Assembly: GCF_029265695.1 (NCBI RefSeq)
Contig: NZ_JAJUHW010000007.1
Span: 24,913-88,912 of the forward strand
DNA length: 64,000 bases
Direction: 5' to 3'
Source: Gracilinema caldarium
Lineage (GTDB): Bacteria; Spirochaetota; Spirochaetia; Treponematales; Breznakiellaceae
Shown piece after piece: positions 23,491 to 31,925 of this stretch (position 1 is its first letter; each line of letters opens with the position of its first letter). Made by a program: the position numbers and the translations under genes. The notes under the pieces are model-generated. The model had not been told where the DNA came from, did no database searches, and was given only the letters and a program-made list of their open reading frames with translations.

Positions 23491-24690
23491 CTATTCCTTT
23501 GCGCAAATCACCGCTACGACGTTGTTGCCGAATCCGCCGAAATTGACGGACATGCCGTATTTGGGGTCCTTTACCTGGCGGCCCGGTTCAGCTTCGCCCC
23601 GGAGCTGGCGGACCAGTTCTACTACCTGGGAAACCCCGGTAGCGCCAACAGGATGACCCTTGGATTTAAGCCCTCCCGATGTGTTAATGGGAAGCCGGCC
23701 GTCTATTTTTGTCTCTCCCTTCCGGACCGCAAGATAACTCTTGCCCCGCTCAAAGAAACCAACCTCTTCACTGATGGCCAGTTCCAGAATGGAAAAGGCG
23801 TCATGGAGCTCGGCAAAAGAGATGTCCTGGGGGCCTACCCCAGCCATTTTGTAAGCCTTTTCGGCTGCAATCCGAACCGCATTAAGCTGGAGCGGATCCT
23901 TCCGGTTGTGGACACAGTGGGTGTCGGTAGCGCTGGCAATGCCCGCTATCCGGATGGGCTTTTTCTTAAAGTCCTTGACCCGGGGGCTGTCCATATTGAC
24001 CAGCAAGACCGCCGCAGCACCGTCCGAAACGGGACAGGTGGAATACATTCGCAGGGGTTCAGCCACATAGTTGTTGACCACCTCTGCTTCGGGACCATCG
24101 GCAATGGCTTCGATATTAACCGGCGCCTGGATATGGGCATATTTGTTTTTGGCTCCGTTGTCATGGTTTTTAACCGCCAACAGCGCCAGGTCCCGTTCGG
24201 TAAGACCGTATTTTTCCATATAGAGCCGGGTAAACATACCGCCGAAGGCCGGCAAGGTAAGACCCATGTTGTACTCTGCTTCCTGGTGCAGCATGGTGGC
24301 CACAATATCGGTGGACATCCAGCCGCTTACTTTGCGCATGACTTCGCCGCCTACCACGAGCACCACATCGCACATACCGGAGGCAATGGCCATATAGCCG
24401 ATTTTGATAGCGCTGGCCCCGGAAGCAGGCCCGTTTTCTACCAGTTCAGCGGGTACAGGCTCCATGTCCATACGGCTAATGAGAGAAGAGGCTACGGCAG
24501 ATTGATGAACAAACAGGCCCGACGCCATGTTTCCCACAATGACCTGGTCAATTTCTTTTCTCTTTTCTAGATAACCCGCATCCTGGAGGGCGTCGGTGGC
24601 TGCATAGGCCATGACGTCCGCCAGATCGTATTCCGATGAATTTCCGAACCGGGTGTGCCCGATTCCAACAATACCGACTCTGGCGGCCAT
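23491..24690 (-). CDS. Thiolase-superfamily protein lacking the nucleophilic Cys
   Basis: This 399-residue protein has the double thiolase fold of the SCP2/archaeal group: N-terminal VGIVGIGHTRFG, FAELHDAFS (His of the second half), LKSKGHPVGATG (the catalytic His loop), and FGGFGNNVVAV at the end. The position of the acyl-accepting Cys reads VENGPASGASA: Pro88 (codon CCT, 24427-24429) replaces Cys. The second usual Cys before GG.G reads Asn. Canonical thiolysis through a cysteine thioester is therefore unlikely. It may bind acyl-CoA or catalyse another C-C or C-N step with its DUF35 partner. Confidence 0.75.
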   Translation of the reverse strand: MAARVGIVGIGHTRFGNSSEYDLADVMAYAATDALQDAGYLEKRKEIDQVIVGNMASGLFVHQSAVASSLISRMDMEPVPAELVENGPASGASAIKIGYMAIASGMCDVVLVVGGEVMRKVSGWMSTDIVATMLHQEAEYNMGLTLPAFGGMFTRLYMEKYGLTERDLALLAVKNHDNGAKNKYAHIQAPVNIEAIADGPEAEVVNNYVAEPLRMYSTCPVSDGAAAVLLVNMDSPRVKDFKKKPIRIAGIASATDTHCVHNRKDPLQLNAVRIAAEKAYKMAGVGPQDISFAELHDAFSILELAISEEVGFFERGKSYLAVRKGETKIDGRLPINTSGGLKSKGHPVGATGVSQVVELVRQLRGEAEPGRQVKDPKYGMSVNFGGFGNNVVAVICAKE

Positions 24691-24693
24691 AGC

Positions 24694-25380
24694 TTACCTC
24701 TTAAATCCTGGAATTTGCGGATATTCGCTGGGCATAATGAGCTTTTCGGCGGACTTAAGGTCTTCTTCTGAGACAGGCCTTGTACCGGTGCATTTTACAG
24801 CCTTTACATCGTTCCAGAGCTTCCGGGTCAGCACATAGGTGGGAACACCACCCAATTCGTGCCGGACCTGGGGATACAGGTGGGACCGGTCTTCCAGCTG
24901 ATATTCGATCATCCATCGCTTAAACCCATTGGGGCTTTCAGCCACAATGTACACCTCATCTTCCCCGAGGATATCGATATGATGTTCCATTTTTGCCGCA
25001 AAAAGCTGGGCTCCGACCCTGAGACCCCGTTTAATGGTAAGGGTATGAAGGCTCATACCGAGCTTGTCATCCACATGGCGACTTGTGACGATACCGGCAA
25101 TGACGCCGTTAATTGCGCCGACAATGACAAATTCGTTGGCAACCCGGTAGCGGTACCAGCCAAGAATTTCCGAATACATACGGGCGGCTACAATGTCATA
25201 AAAGTCCGCAGCAACACCGATAAGGGGGGCTACGGTACCGAGCAGTACACCGACTTCGTCCCGGCGGGCCTCGCGGACTACCATTTTTTCGCCCGAAGCC
25301 AGGGTAATTACCTTGGGAGGATAGGGCTTAAGCTCTACCTCGGGGGGTCTCAGTTTTTTCTCCATCTCATCGATTGCCAT
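24694..25380 (-). CDS. GNAT-like protein of unknown function
   Basis: This 228-residue protein has a core (FVIVGAINGVIAGIVTS, then RGLRVGAQLFAAKMEHHI) with the strand-turn-helix order of GNAT acyltransferases, including an acyl-CoA-loop-like RGLRVG. Flanking regions match nothing I recognise. It sits 3 bp upstream of the thiolase-like gene in the catabolic operon, so an acyl-CoA substrate would fit. The assignment is a fold guess, and the protein could be a diverged non-enzymatic member. Confidence 0.5.
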   Translation of the reverse strand: MAIDEMEKKLRPPEVELKPYPPKVITLASGEKMVVREARRDEVGVLLGTVAPLIGVAADFYDIVAARMYSEILGWYRYRVANEFVIVGAINGVIAGIVTSRHVDDKLGMSLHTLTIKRGLRVGAQLFAAKMEHHIDILGEDEVYIVAESPNGFKRWMIEYQLEDRSHLYPQVRHELGGVPTYVLTRKLWNDVKAVKCTGTRPVSEEDLKSAEKLIMPSEYPQIPGFKR

Positions 25381-25391
25381 GATTTGCTCCT

Positions 25392-26270
25392 CTATTTATG
25401 GTTCTTTCGGGCTTCTTCATGAAGCCATGGGTTCTTTGCACCGGCCACATCGCCGAACCGGGTAAGTTCTGCCTTGGCCTTTTTCTTCATCAGTTCTTCG
25501 TAGCGGTCGTCTTCCACATGGGCCACAATGCGGGCAATGGAAGATTCGCCGTCCACAAAGCGCCAGGGATAGCAGCCGATGACTGCCCGCTGGTTTAAAA
25601 GCAGGTCTATATCGCCGCCCACGCATTCGGCATGAATAATGCCCTTGTCGAACATCTCAATATGCATGAGCTGGTATTTGTCGTCGCTGAAAAATTCATC
25701 CAGGCTCTTGCCATATTTCTTTTGGAAATGCGCATCGCATTCTTTGGCTTGCCGGGGCATCCATTCCCTGATCTTGGTGTTCATAGGATGGTCTGCGCTA
25801 CCGCAGTCCACACCGATCCAGCGAAGCTTTTTCTTTTTTGCCCATTCGGCAAACTCACGGTCTGGTCCGGGATGTTTAATCATGTAGCGGATTTCGTCTC
25901 CCGTCGGCTGGTCCCAGCCGTAATGATGAAAGCCGGTATGGATAATAAGGATGTCTCCCTCTTTTACTTCCACCCGTTCCTCTACCATTTTGGAGGTATA
26001 CACATCGTAATCGCCGCAAACATCGGAAAGGTCTACGATGGCACCTTCGTGGACCAGGAAGTCCATATCGAGGCTCGCAATGTCCTTACCGGGGGTATAG
26101 AAATGGATTTCGCCATCCAGATGGGTTCCGATATGATTGGAGTGGGTAACCACTTGTCCGTTTGCGCCGTTGGGAGCAAGGCGCTTAAAGTATTGAACCT
26201 GCAAGGGAATGTAGGTCGGCCATGGCGGGGTTCCTACACCTAGAGGTATGGTTAAATCGATTACTTTCAT
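25392..26270 (-). CDS. Cyclase-family metal hydrolase (kynurenine formamidase/isatin hydrolase type)
   Basis: This 292-residue protein carries the family signature HSNHIGTHLDGEIHF near residue 43, which binds Mn or Zn and cleaves cyclic or N-formyl amides. Further conserved points are DILIIHTGFH and IHAECVGGDIDLL. Relatives open the ring of isatin or hydrolyse N-formylkynurenine. In this operon it is the best candidate for opening the oxidised N-heterocycle to a ureido or carbamoyl acid. A 26270 ATG has CAGGAGGTG upstream. Confidence 0.75.
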   Translation of the reverse strand: MKVIDLTIPLGVGTPPWPTYIPLQVQYFKRLAPNGANGQVVTHSNHIGTHLDGEIHFYTPGKDIASLDMDFLVHEGAIVDLSDVCGDYDVYTSKMVEERVEVKEGDILIIHTGFHHYGWDQPTGDEIRYMIKHPGPDREFAEWAKKKKLRWIGVDCGSADHPMNTKIREWMPRQAKECDAHFQKKYGKSLDEFFSDDKYQLMHIEMFDKGIIHAECVGGDIDLLLNQRAVIGCYPWRFVDGESSIARIVAHVEDDRYEELMKKKAKAELTRFGDVAGAKNPWLHEEARKNHK

Positions 26271-26320
26271 TGAACACCTCCTCGTTACTTAGGTCCAGCC
26301 AGGCTGAACCCTGTCCTTAT

Positions 26321-29300
26321 TTAATGAGAATCTGCTGCTGCATAGGCAGCAGCTAAAGCTTTGAGTGCATCCTGGTAACAGTTGGCCGGCGGCTTTACGA
26401 GGCCTGCACCGACCATGCCGATGCCAGGTTTTTTATGGGCAATACCGGTATTGATGACGGGAAGGATTCCCTTTTCAACCACCTTTCGTACATCGATAGC
26501 TGTGGGAGTGCCCCGGAAATCCAGAATCGGGATCTTGTACTCCCGGTTTTCCGCCAGGGTAATTTCGTACATTTCCCGGGTAAAGCGCAGGGCGTCTTCG
26601 GGACTGCCTCCGACAAATTTCACGATAGCCGGGGCTGCCGCCATGGCAAAGCCGCCGATACCGCTCGTTTCGGTAATAACCGAGTCTCCAATATCCGGCG
26701 CGGCATCCTCGGGACCGAAGCCCGGCAAATACAGTCCTTTTACTATCCCCGCAGGGCCGGTAAACCAGCGGCCCTTGAGCCCCGCTACCTGGATGCCAAA
26801 TTCGGTACCGTTCCGACCCTGGGCGGTAATAACCGTGCTGCCAGGAATTCCCTCTGCGGCCATCAGGACCGCTTTAGCCGAAGGCATGGTAAGATTCAGG
26901 AAGAAGTGATCATTCTGGTGCATAAAGGTAAGAACCCGGGAAAGAGCTTCCTTTGGCTCGTCGAGCATGACAAGATAGGGGGCAAGTTCCCGGATTACTA
27001 GAGAGGTTCCTGCTCGGTTCCGGTTGTGTCCCTCGTCGCCCATTTGTAGGGCCTGAACAATCAGGCTCCGCATGTCTACCGGTCCGTGCTTTTCTATTGC
27101 CTTCTGGAGTATCGGCGCCAGTTCCCCCTCCATCCAGCGGAGCCGGTCCAGCACTTCCTGGGAATAGGCTCCATAGCGGAGAACCTTGCCGAGACCCTCA
27201 TTCAAGGTTGCATAGGCCCGGTTACCATAGGTTTCATTTTCGATAATCCAGACCGGCATACGGCTCGTCATGATTCCCGCCATAGGGCCCACGGCTGCGT
27301 GTTCCTGACAGGGCTCAAAATCAATCTTACCCGAAGCCGCCAGGGCTTCCGCTTCTTCTTCTGTTTTAGCCAGCCCCTCGTAAAGGATGCCGCCAATAAC
27401 GGCTCCCCGCATGGGACCGCACATCTTATCCCAGGTAATAGGCGGCCCCGCATGGAGGAACAGGTTCGGCCGCATGCCCGGGACTACGTCCTTTGCAATC
27501 CCAAGTCCCTTTATAAGCGGCTTACCCGAAAGTATCCGTTCCACCGCTTCCCCATTAGCCTTATCAATATCTACGGTCGAACGACTTTCCAGCTGGTCCA
27601 GAACCTGGATTAGTTCGGAATTTCCCCCCGCAGGAGGCATCCAATCCACATGAACCACTGGCGTATCACAGGATGCCAGATTTTCCGCAAAGGATTCGAG
27701 CCCTAGATTGATGACCCTAAGGCCCTGGTTAAAGAGGGCAAGGATATGTTCAGGTCCCGGCCCGGCGTCAGATGCTGAAGGACCAGCAACTCCCACTGCG
27801 GCTTGGGCAGCTTTTTTCGCCCCAGTCTGTCCGGCTGCCGCTTGGTTTTGGAATGCGGGACTCGTCTTACCGGTTACCTTTTCCATAATTTTTAGTGCCA
27901 ACAAGGAAGCCTGGTAGTTGGAGGGCATAACAATAACCCCCGCACTGCGTAGCTTTGCTACCTGTGAATCGAAACCCTGGAAATCCCCGGGAGTTCCCGT
28001 TACAGAGGCAATCACTGAAAGGTAGCCGCCCCGTTTTTCGGCGGCTTCTTTAGCCTTTTTAATAGAAGTAAGCATAGCACCCGCCGGATCCGGATGGGAA
28101 CCGTAGCCCAGGACACAGTCCAACAACATGACCGCAATTTCCGGGTCATCCCGTTCAGCATCGATCCGTTCAGTCCTTGTGCTTGGGTCAATCATGGGAT
28201 GGGGCCGGCCCACCGTAAAGACGTCGTCCCCCAGGTCAACAATGGTGTGCCCGATAGATTTTTTGGGATTCGGAAGCACAAAGGCCGGATCTGTGTGGTT
28301 GTTGGAATAGACTGCACCGGTAAGACCATGGAGCAGTATCCAGGCTTCGTCGGTAAGGGTGCCGCCGGTATAATAGCCCCGGATATATTTTTGATTTTTC
28401 GCCATACGACGAGTTTCTTGCTCCACCAGGGCTTCTATGTCTTTCTTTGAAAGGTCAAAGGGCCAATTCCGGCGGCTATTTTCATCAACCTGTTTCCCCT
28501 CTGCAAGGGATACGGCCCATCGGGCAGCTTCTTCCAAATTGGAAGCGAAATGAATTGAAGAACTAGCGGCAATCAGTTCATTAAGTCCTATAAAATGAAC
28601 CACCGCGGGTTTTCCGGTTTTTTCAAGGGCCTGCACTACCTTAGCTGCCACATCGGAAGCAGGCGGCTTAGAAACAATAAGAATTGCCTTTGTGTTCGGA
28701 TCCGCCCCGAGGGCTTCAATGCCCATGAGCATGGTGGCCCCCCCGACCTGGGCATTTTTAAGGTCCCGGCCACCGGTGCCGATGCCCTGGCTGACACCGC
28801 TTCCAAAACGGTCGATAAGGCAGGAAACTTCCTGGAGGCCTGTCCCTGCCGCGGCCACTATACCGACCGGTCCCCGGTCTACCACATTGGCAAAACAAAT
28901 CGGCTTACCATCTATAATAGCTGTTCCACAATCGGGACCCATAACAAGGAGTCCCTTTTGGCGGGCTATTTTTTTTAAGGCAATTTCGTCTTCCAGTGAA
29001 ACATTGTCAGAAAACAGCATGACATGAAGCCCCTTATTAAGGGCCTTACGGACTTCCCGGGGGGCATACATACCGGGTACTGATATGACAGCCATATTTG
29101 CATCGGGTATGAGATCAAGGGCGCTGTCTAAGGTCTTGCTGCGGGGCAGCCCAGATCCCGCAACAGAAGTAGTGCTAGCCTTTTTTTTACCGCCCAGCAT
29201 CTCATCTACGATTTTGAGAGCTTCGTCAAAGACTTTCTGCGAAGCACAATCCAGGGCAACCACAAGGTCAGCGGGGCTGACTTCTTTCAGGGATTCAAGA

Positions 29301-29455
29301 CTATAGCCCTGTTCTTTAAGGAGTTCCAGGTTCATGGGAGTACCCATGGTTACTGTGGCATCTATGATATCGGACCGTTCCTTAAGATCCTTGCTCAGGA
29401 GCATTAAAAAAACCGAATCCACATAGGTGTCTTTGCGAACATGTATCCTTTTCAT
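26321..29455 (-). CDS. FdrA-DUF1116 fusion (AllF-AllG-like carbamoyltransferase)
   Basis: This is a 1044-residue protein. Residues 1-520 correspond to FdrA, a succinyl-CoA-synthetase-like protein, with VISVPGMYAPREVRKAL, LVMGPDCGTAIIDG and VGIVAAAGTGLQEVSCLI. An Ala/Gly/Pro-rich linker spans about 528-567. Residues 570-1044 correspond to DUF1116/YlbE (HVDWMPPAGGN, FLHAGPPITWDKMCGPMRGA, and a TGPAG.V.GLY loop). In E. coli these are separate proteins, AllF and AllG, of oxamate transcarbamylase with AllH. Here they are fused and DUF2877 is encoded downstream. It is the first gene of the operon, with a strong promoter and a long leader hairpin. Confidence 0.82.
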   Translation of the reverse strand: MKRIHVRKDTYVDSVFLMLLSKDLKERSDIIDATVTMGTPMNLELLKEQGYSLESLKEVSPADLVVALDCASQKVFDEALKIVDEMLGGKKKASTTSVAGSGLPRSKTLDSALDLIPDANMAVISVPGMYAPREVRKALNKGLHVMLFSDNVSLEDEIALKKIARQKGLLVMGPDCGTAIIDGKPICFANVVDRGPVGIVAAAGTGLQEVSCLIDRFGSGVSQGIGTGGRDLKNAQVGGATMLMGIEALGADPNTKAILIVSKPPASDVAAKVVQALEKTGKPAVVHFIGLNELIAASSSIHFASNLEEAARWAVSLAEGKQVDENSRRNWPFDLSKKDIEALVEQETRRMAKNQKYIRGYYTGGTLTDEAWILLHGLTGAVYSNNHTDPAFVLPNPKKSIGHTIVDLGDDVFTVGRPHPMIDPSTRTERIDAERDDPEIAVMLLDCVLGYGSHPDPAGAMLTSIKKAKEAAEKRGGYLSVIASVTGTPGDFQGFDSQVAKLRSAGVIVMPSNYQASLLALKIMEKVTGKTSPAFQNQAAAGQTGAKKAAQAAVGVAGPSASDAGPGPEHILALFNQGLRVINLGLESFAENLASCDTPVVHVDWMPPAGGNSELIQVLDQLESRSTVDIDKANGEAVERILSGKPLIKGLGIAKDVVPGMRPNLFLHAGPPITWDKMCGPMRGAVIGGILYEGLAKTEEEAEALAASGKIDFEPCQEHAAVGPMAGIMTSRMPVWIIENETYGNRAYATLNEGLGKVLRYGAYSQEVLDRLRWMEGELAPILQKAIEKHGPVDMRSLIVQALQMGDEGHNRNRAGTSLVIRELAPYLVMLDEPKEALSRVLTFMHQNDHFFLNLTMPSAKAVLMAAEGIPGSTVITAQGRNGTEFGIQVAGLKGRWFTGPAGIVKGLYLPGFGPEDAAPDIGDSVITETSGIGGFAMAAAPAIVKFVGGSPEDALRFTREMYEITLAENREYKIPILDFRGTPTAIDVRKVVEKGILPVINTGIAHKKPGIGMVGAGLVKPPANCYQDALKALAAAYAAADSH

Positions 29456-29475
29456 CTCACCCCTCCCGCACCACT

Positions 29476-29523
29476 ATTAGACGTGTTCTCATCGGACAAG
29501 TCCAATGAGAACACGTCCAATTA
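29476..29523 (-). promoter_or_regulatory. Long leader hairpin of the FdrA-DUF1116 operon
   Basis: GACGTGTTCTCAT (29480-29492) and ATGAGAACACGTC (29506-29518) form a perfect 13-bp stem. GGAC/GTCC closes an inner stem with a 2-base loop, and ATT/AAT extends the outside after one mismatch. A smaller repeat, ATTTGG/CCAAAT, lies beside it at 29530-29546. No T-run follows, so it is not a terminator. A role in mRNA stability or ligand sensing is possible. No known riboswitch class was recognised. Confidence 0.5.
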
Positions 29524-29568
29524 AGCCCAATTTGGCCAGACCAAATCCGGTCCATTCATGTAGACTTA

Positions 29569-29596
29569 ATTATATACCGGATTGTATACAAGTCAA
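29569..29596 (-). promoter_or_regulatory. Promoter and GntR-type operator of the catabolic operon
   Basis: On the minus strand TTGACT (29591-29596) and TATAAT (29569-29574) are 16 bases apart. The 10-bp palindrome TTGTATACAA (29582-29591) lies in the spacer and touches the -35 box, where a bound regulator would exclude RNA polymerase. The GntR/FCD protein encoded in the operon is the obvious candidate. Confidence 0.7.
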
Positions 29597-29648
29597 GAAA
29601 AAATTGTATGTTCAATTCCAGGGATACTTGGTAGATCCCCTAAGGCAT

Positions 29649-31229
29649 TCAAATCATGCTTTTCAGCGATGGTAGGGCAAAATGAACAAAAAGGGCTGAA
29701 AGGGGCGGGACCGAGAACAAAAGCCCGGTTTCTGCTTCGGATAGCTCCTGGATGCGATACTTTTGCAACATCTTTTTTTTGCCCCATTTATGGACCAGAT
29801 CTTCCTCCAGAGGTACACCGTTGAGCAGCACCCGCGACGAAGTGACCCCTCCGGATCCTTCAAGAAGATAACGCTCCACATTAGTAGCGGAAAATTTTTC
29901 CTTAAGAAAAAGTCGTATAGAAGCAGGCTTTGCCCTCCCCCTCTTGGTTTTATCAATATTAATAGCAAGCAGCGATACCCGCTGGTTCTCATCAGAATGG
30001 AGGTACAGCCTGAGCTTGGCTGGTGCTTCAATAAGACAATGGGGACTATGGACCTGGGACCCCATCAGGCGTTTCCAAAGAAAACTGGCATAGTAATCGG
30101 GCCGCGGGGACAGGCTCTTTTCGTCCAGGAGGCCGTAATCGGAGCCTACCAGGGCCTGCCGGAACACCCGGGAAACACCGTTCCGGGCCAGAAGACCCAA
30201 TTCATCGAGCCACCAGAGGGTAGAAACAAAGGTATCCGAAAGGCCCGGTTCCCCGCCATAAAGGGCGTGGCCTGTCTCGGTCATCCAGTTTTCTACGGGA
30301 GCTGATGCGGGCCTCATGGCTTTGGCGGCTTCGATGGCCGACTGGATAGGGGTATTCCGGCGGAGTACCTCGGTAAGGGTTCGCGGAGAAAGCAGCCTGT
30401 CCCACGCGGCCCGCCTGGTGGCTAGGCGCCCACGGGAAGACTGCTGGGGATAAAAATGCCAGGAAACCCCATCCAGATAGAGGGCCGCGGGGCTTTTACA
30501 CAGTTTTTTAATTATGGGATAGGGTTCGCCAATGAGAGGCCACACAGCAGAAGCGGGACCTATGATTTTACTTTCCGGATACAGCCGTTTTACCAGGTGT
30601 CCAAAGCGGACAAAGTCACGTATATACTGGGCTGGCTTAACCCGATATTTCCATCCGTAAATAAAGGGGAATCCATTTACCTCGTTGCCGAATTCCCAAG
30701 CTGCCACCCGGTACCCTTTTTTCCGCGAATAGGCCATGAGCTTAAGGGCGTTTCCCTCCTGCCATCGGCCCTGGCTGTCCCGGTCCGCAGGCCCAGCACT
30801 GACGGTAAAGAGGAGTTCCATACCCGTCTTTTCCAGAAATGTATGGAGGGCTTTCCAGGTCTTTTTATCCAAGACATATTCGTGAATCTGGAGACCCTGC
30901 AGTGCATCCATCTTCATATCGGGGGCAAGCTGGGCCGCAGCCTTTTTCCCACCCTTATACCAGATGCGGTCCGCTTCGGTGCCTCCGATCCGGATCATGG
31001 CGGGGGCTAAAAGCTGGGTCAAATTCACAAGCTGTGAATCTGAAAGATCAAGCGGCTGGGTCTGATCTGCCGCCACACCACGGACGAGGCGTCGGGTATT
31101 GCCCCACCAGTGGCCGCCCAGAAGCAGGGAAATATCAATGGTAAAGGACAGGAAATGGGGATGCAAGATCCTTTGGGTAGCCTGGATTGATGAATAGATA
31201 TCAATTTCTGTATGCATGGTGTAATTCAC
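29649..31229 (-). CDS. GH79-type glycoside hydrolase (beta-glucuronidase/heparanase-like)
   Basis: This 526-residue protein resembles GH79 in clan A: FLSFTIDISLLLGG near the N-terminus, MIRIGGTEAD near residue 87, the acid/base Glu183 in WEFGNEVNG, and the nucleophile Glu318 in WMTETGH. The C-terminal beta-sandwich (RVSLLAINIDKTK) is usual. It lacks an obvious signal peptide, so it may work on imported oligosaccharides. GTG 31229 is preceded by AGGAAAGG; ATG 31217 is an alternative start. An 8-bp palindrome, TGTATACA, at 31250-31257 lies just upstream. It probably removes (methyl)glucuronic acid residues. Confidence 0.7.
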   Translation of the reverse strand: MNYTMHTEIDIYSSIQATQRILHPHFLSFTIDISLLLGGHWWGNTRRLVRGVAADQTQPLDLSDSQLVNLTQLLAPAMIRIGGTEADRIWYKGGKKAAAQLAPDMKMDALQGLQIHEYVLDKKTWKALHTFLEKTGMELLFTVSAGPADRDSQGRWQEGNALKLMAYSRKKGYRVAAWEFGNEVNGFPFIYGWKYRVKPAQYIRDFVRFGHLVKRLYPESKIIGPASAVWPLIGEPYPIIKKLCKSPAALYLDGVSWHFYPQQSSRGRLATRRAAWDRLLSPRTLTEVLRRNTPIQSAIEAAKAMRPASAPVENWMTETGHALYGGEPGLSDTFVSTLWWLDELGLLARNGVSRVFRQALVGSDYGLLDEKSLSPRPDYYASFLWKRLMGSQVHSPHCLIEAPAKLRLYLHSDENQRVSLLAINIDKTKRGRAKPASIRLFLKEKFSATNVERYLLEGSGGVTSSRVLLNGVPLEEDLVHKWGKKKMLQKYRIQELSEAETGLLFSVPPLSALFVHFALPSLKSMI

Positions 31230-31314
31230 ATCATACCTTTCCTCTGTTCTGTATACAATCTTTTTTATGATTTTCTCGACAAATATAGTATTATAAAAGA
31301 AAGGGAAACATAGT

Positions 31315-31878
31315 ATGACTGTGATCGAACCGCTTTCAACAAATAGGAAGGAAACATTTTTAACCCTATTACAAGACCGCTTTACCGCCCATCCAGAACG
31401 GCATAACGATGTAAGCTGGGAGGGGATTCAAAACAAACTGGAACAGGATGAAAATAAGCTACAAATACTCTGGGCTATGGAACAAACAGGCGGAGAGCCT
31501 GATGTCATCGAATATGATCCTGACCGGAATGTCTACCTTTTTGTAGACTGCGCTCCAGAAAGCCCCGCAGGCAGACGGAGCCTCTGCTATGACCGGGAAG
31601 GACTCGAATCCCGAAAAGAAAACAGACCTGAAACAAGCGCCCAGGACATGGCGGGAAACATGGGGATACGACTCTTAACCGAAGAGCTGTACAGGAAACT
31701 TCAGACTACCGGCCGATACGATACCAAGACATCAAGCTGGATACAGACCCCCGAAGCTATCAGAAAACTCGGCGGAGCCCTCTTTATGGAATACCGCTAT
31801 GGAACAGTATTTGTATACCATAATGGGGCCCAGTCCTATTACGCCGTGCGGGGCTTCCGGGGATATCTTTGGATTTAA
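31315..31878 (+). CDS. DUF4256 protein
   Basis: This 187-residue protein matches my recollection of DUF4256: RFTAHPERHNDVSWEGIQ near the start, FVDCAPESPAGRRSLCYD in the middle, and a C-terminal half with GIRLLTEELYRKLQ and a GGALFMEYRYG.VFVYHNGA segment. The function of the family is not known. It is divergent from the GH79 gene and stands alone, 48 bp before the ABC transporter gene. Confidence 0.7.
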   Translation: MTVIEPLSTNRKETFLTLLQDRFTAHPERHNDVSWEGIQNKLEQDENKLQILWAMEQTGGEPDVIEYDPDRNVYLFVDCAPESPAGRRSLCYDREGLESRKENRPETSAQDMAGNMGIRLLTEELYRKLQTTGRYDTKTSSWIQTPEAIRKLGGALFMEYRYGTVFVYHNGAQSYYAVRGFRGYLWI

Positions 31879-31925
31879 ACAGTTAAGCGGTTGAAAAGGA
31901 TCGCCAATTTCCATACAATCGGCTC

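Noticed and set aside
23419..24570. Open frame of 383 codons on the plus strand
   Set aside because: It is exactly antisense to the thiolase-like gene, has no family features, and arises from GC-biased third positions.
25632..26243. Open frame of 203 codons on the plus strand
   Set aside because: It is the antisense shadow of the cyclase-family gene and matches no known protein pattern.
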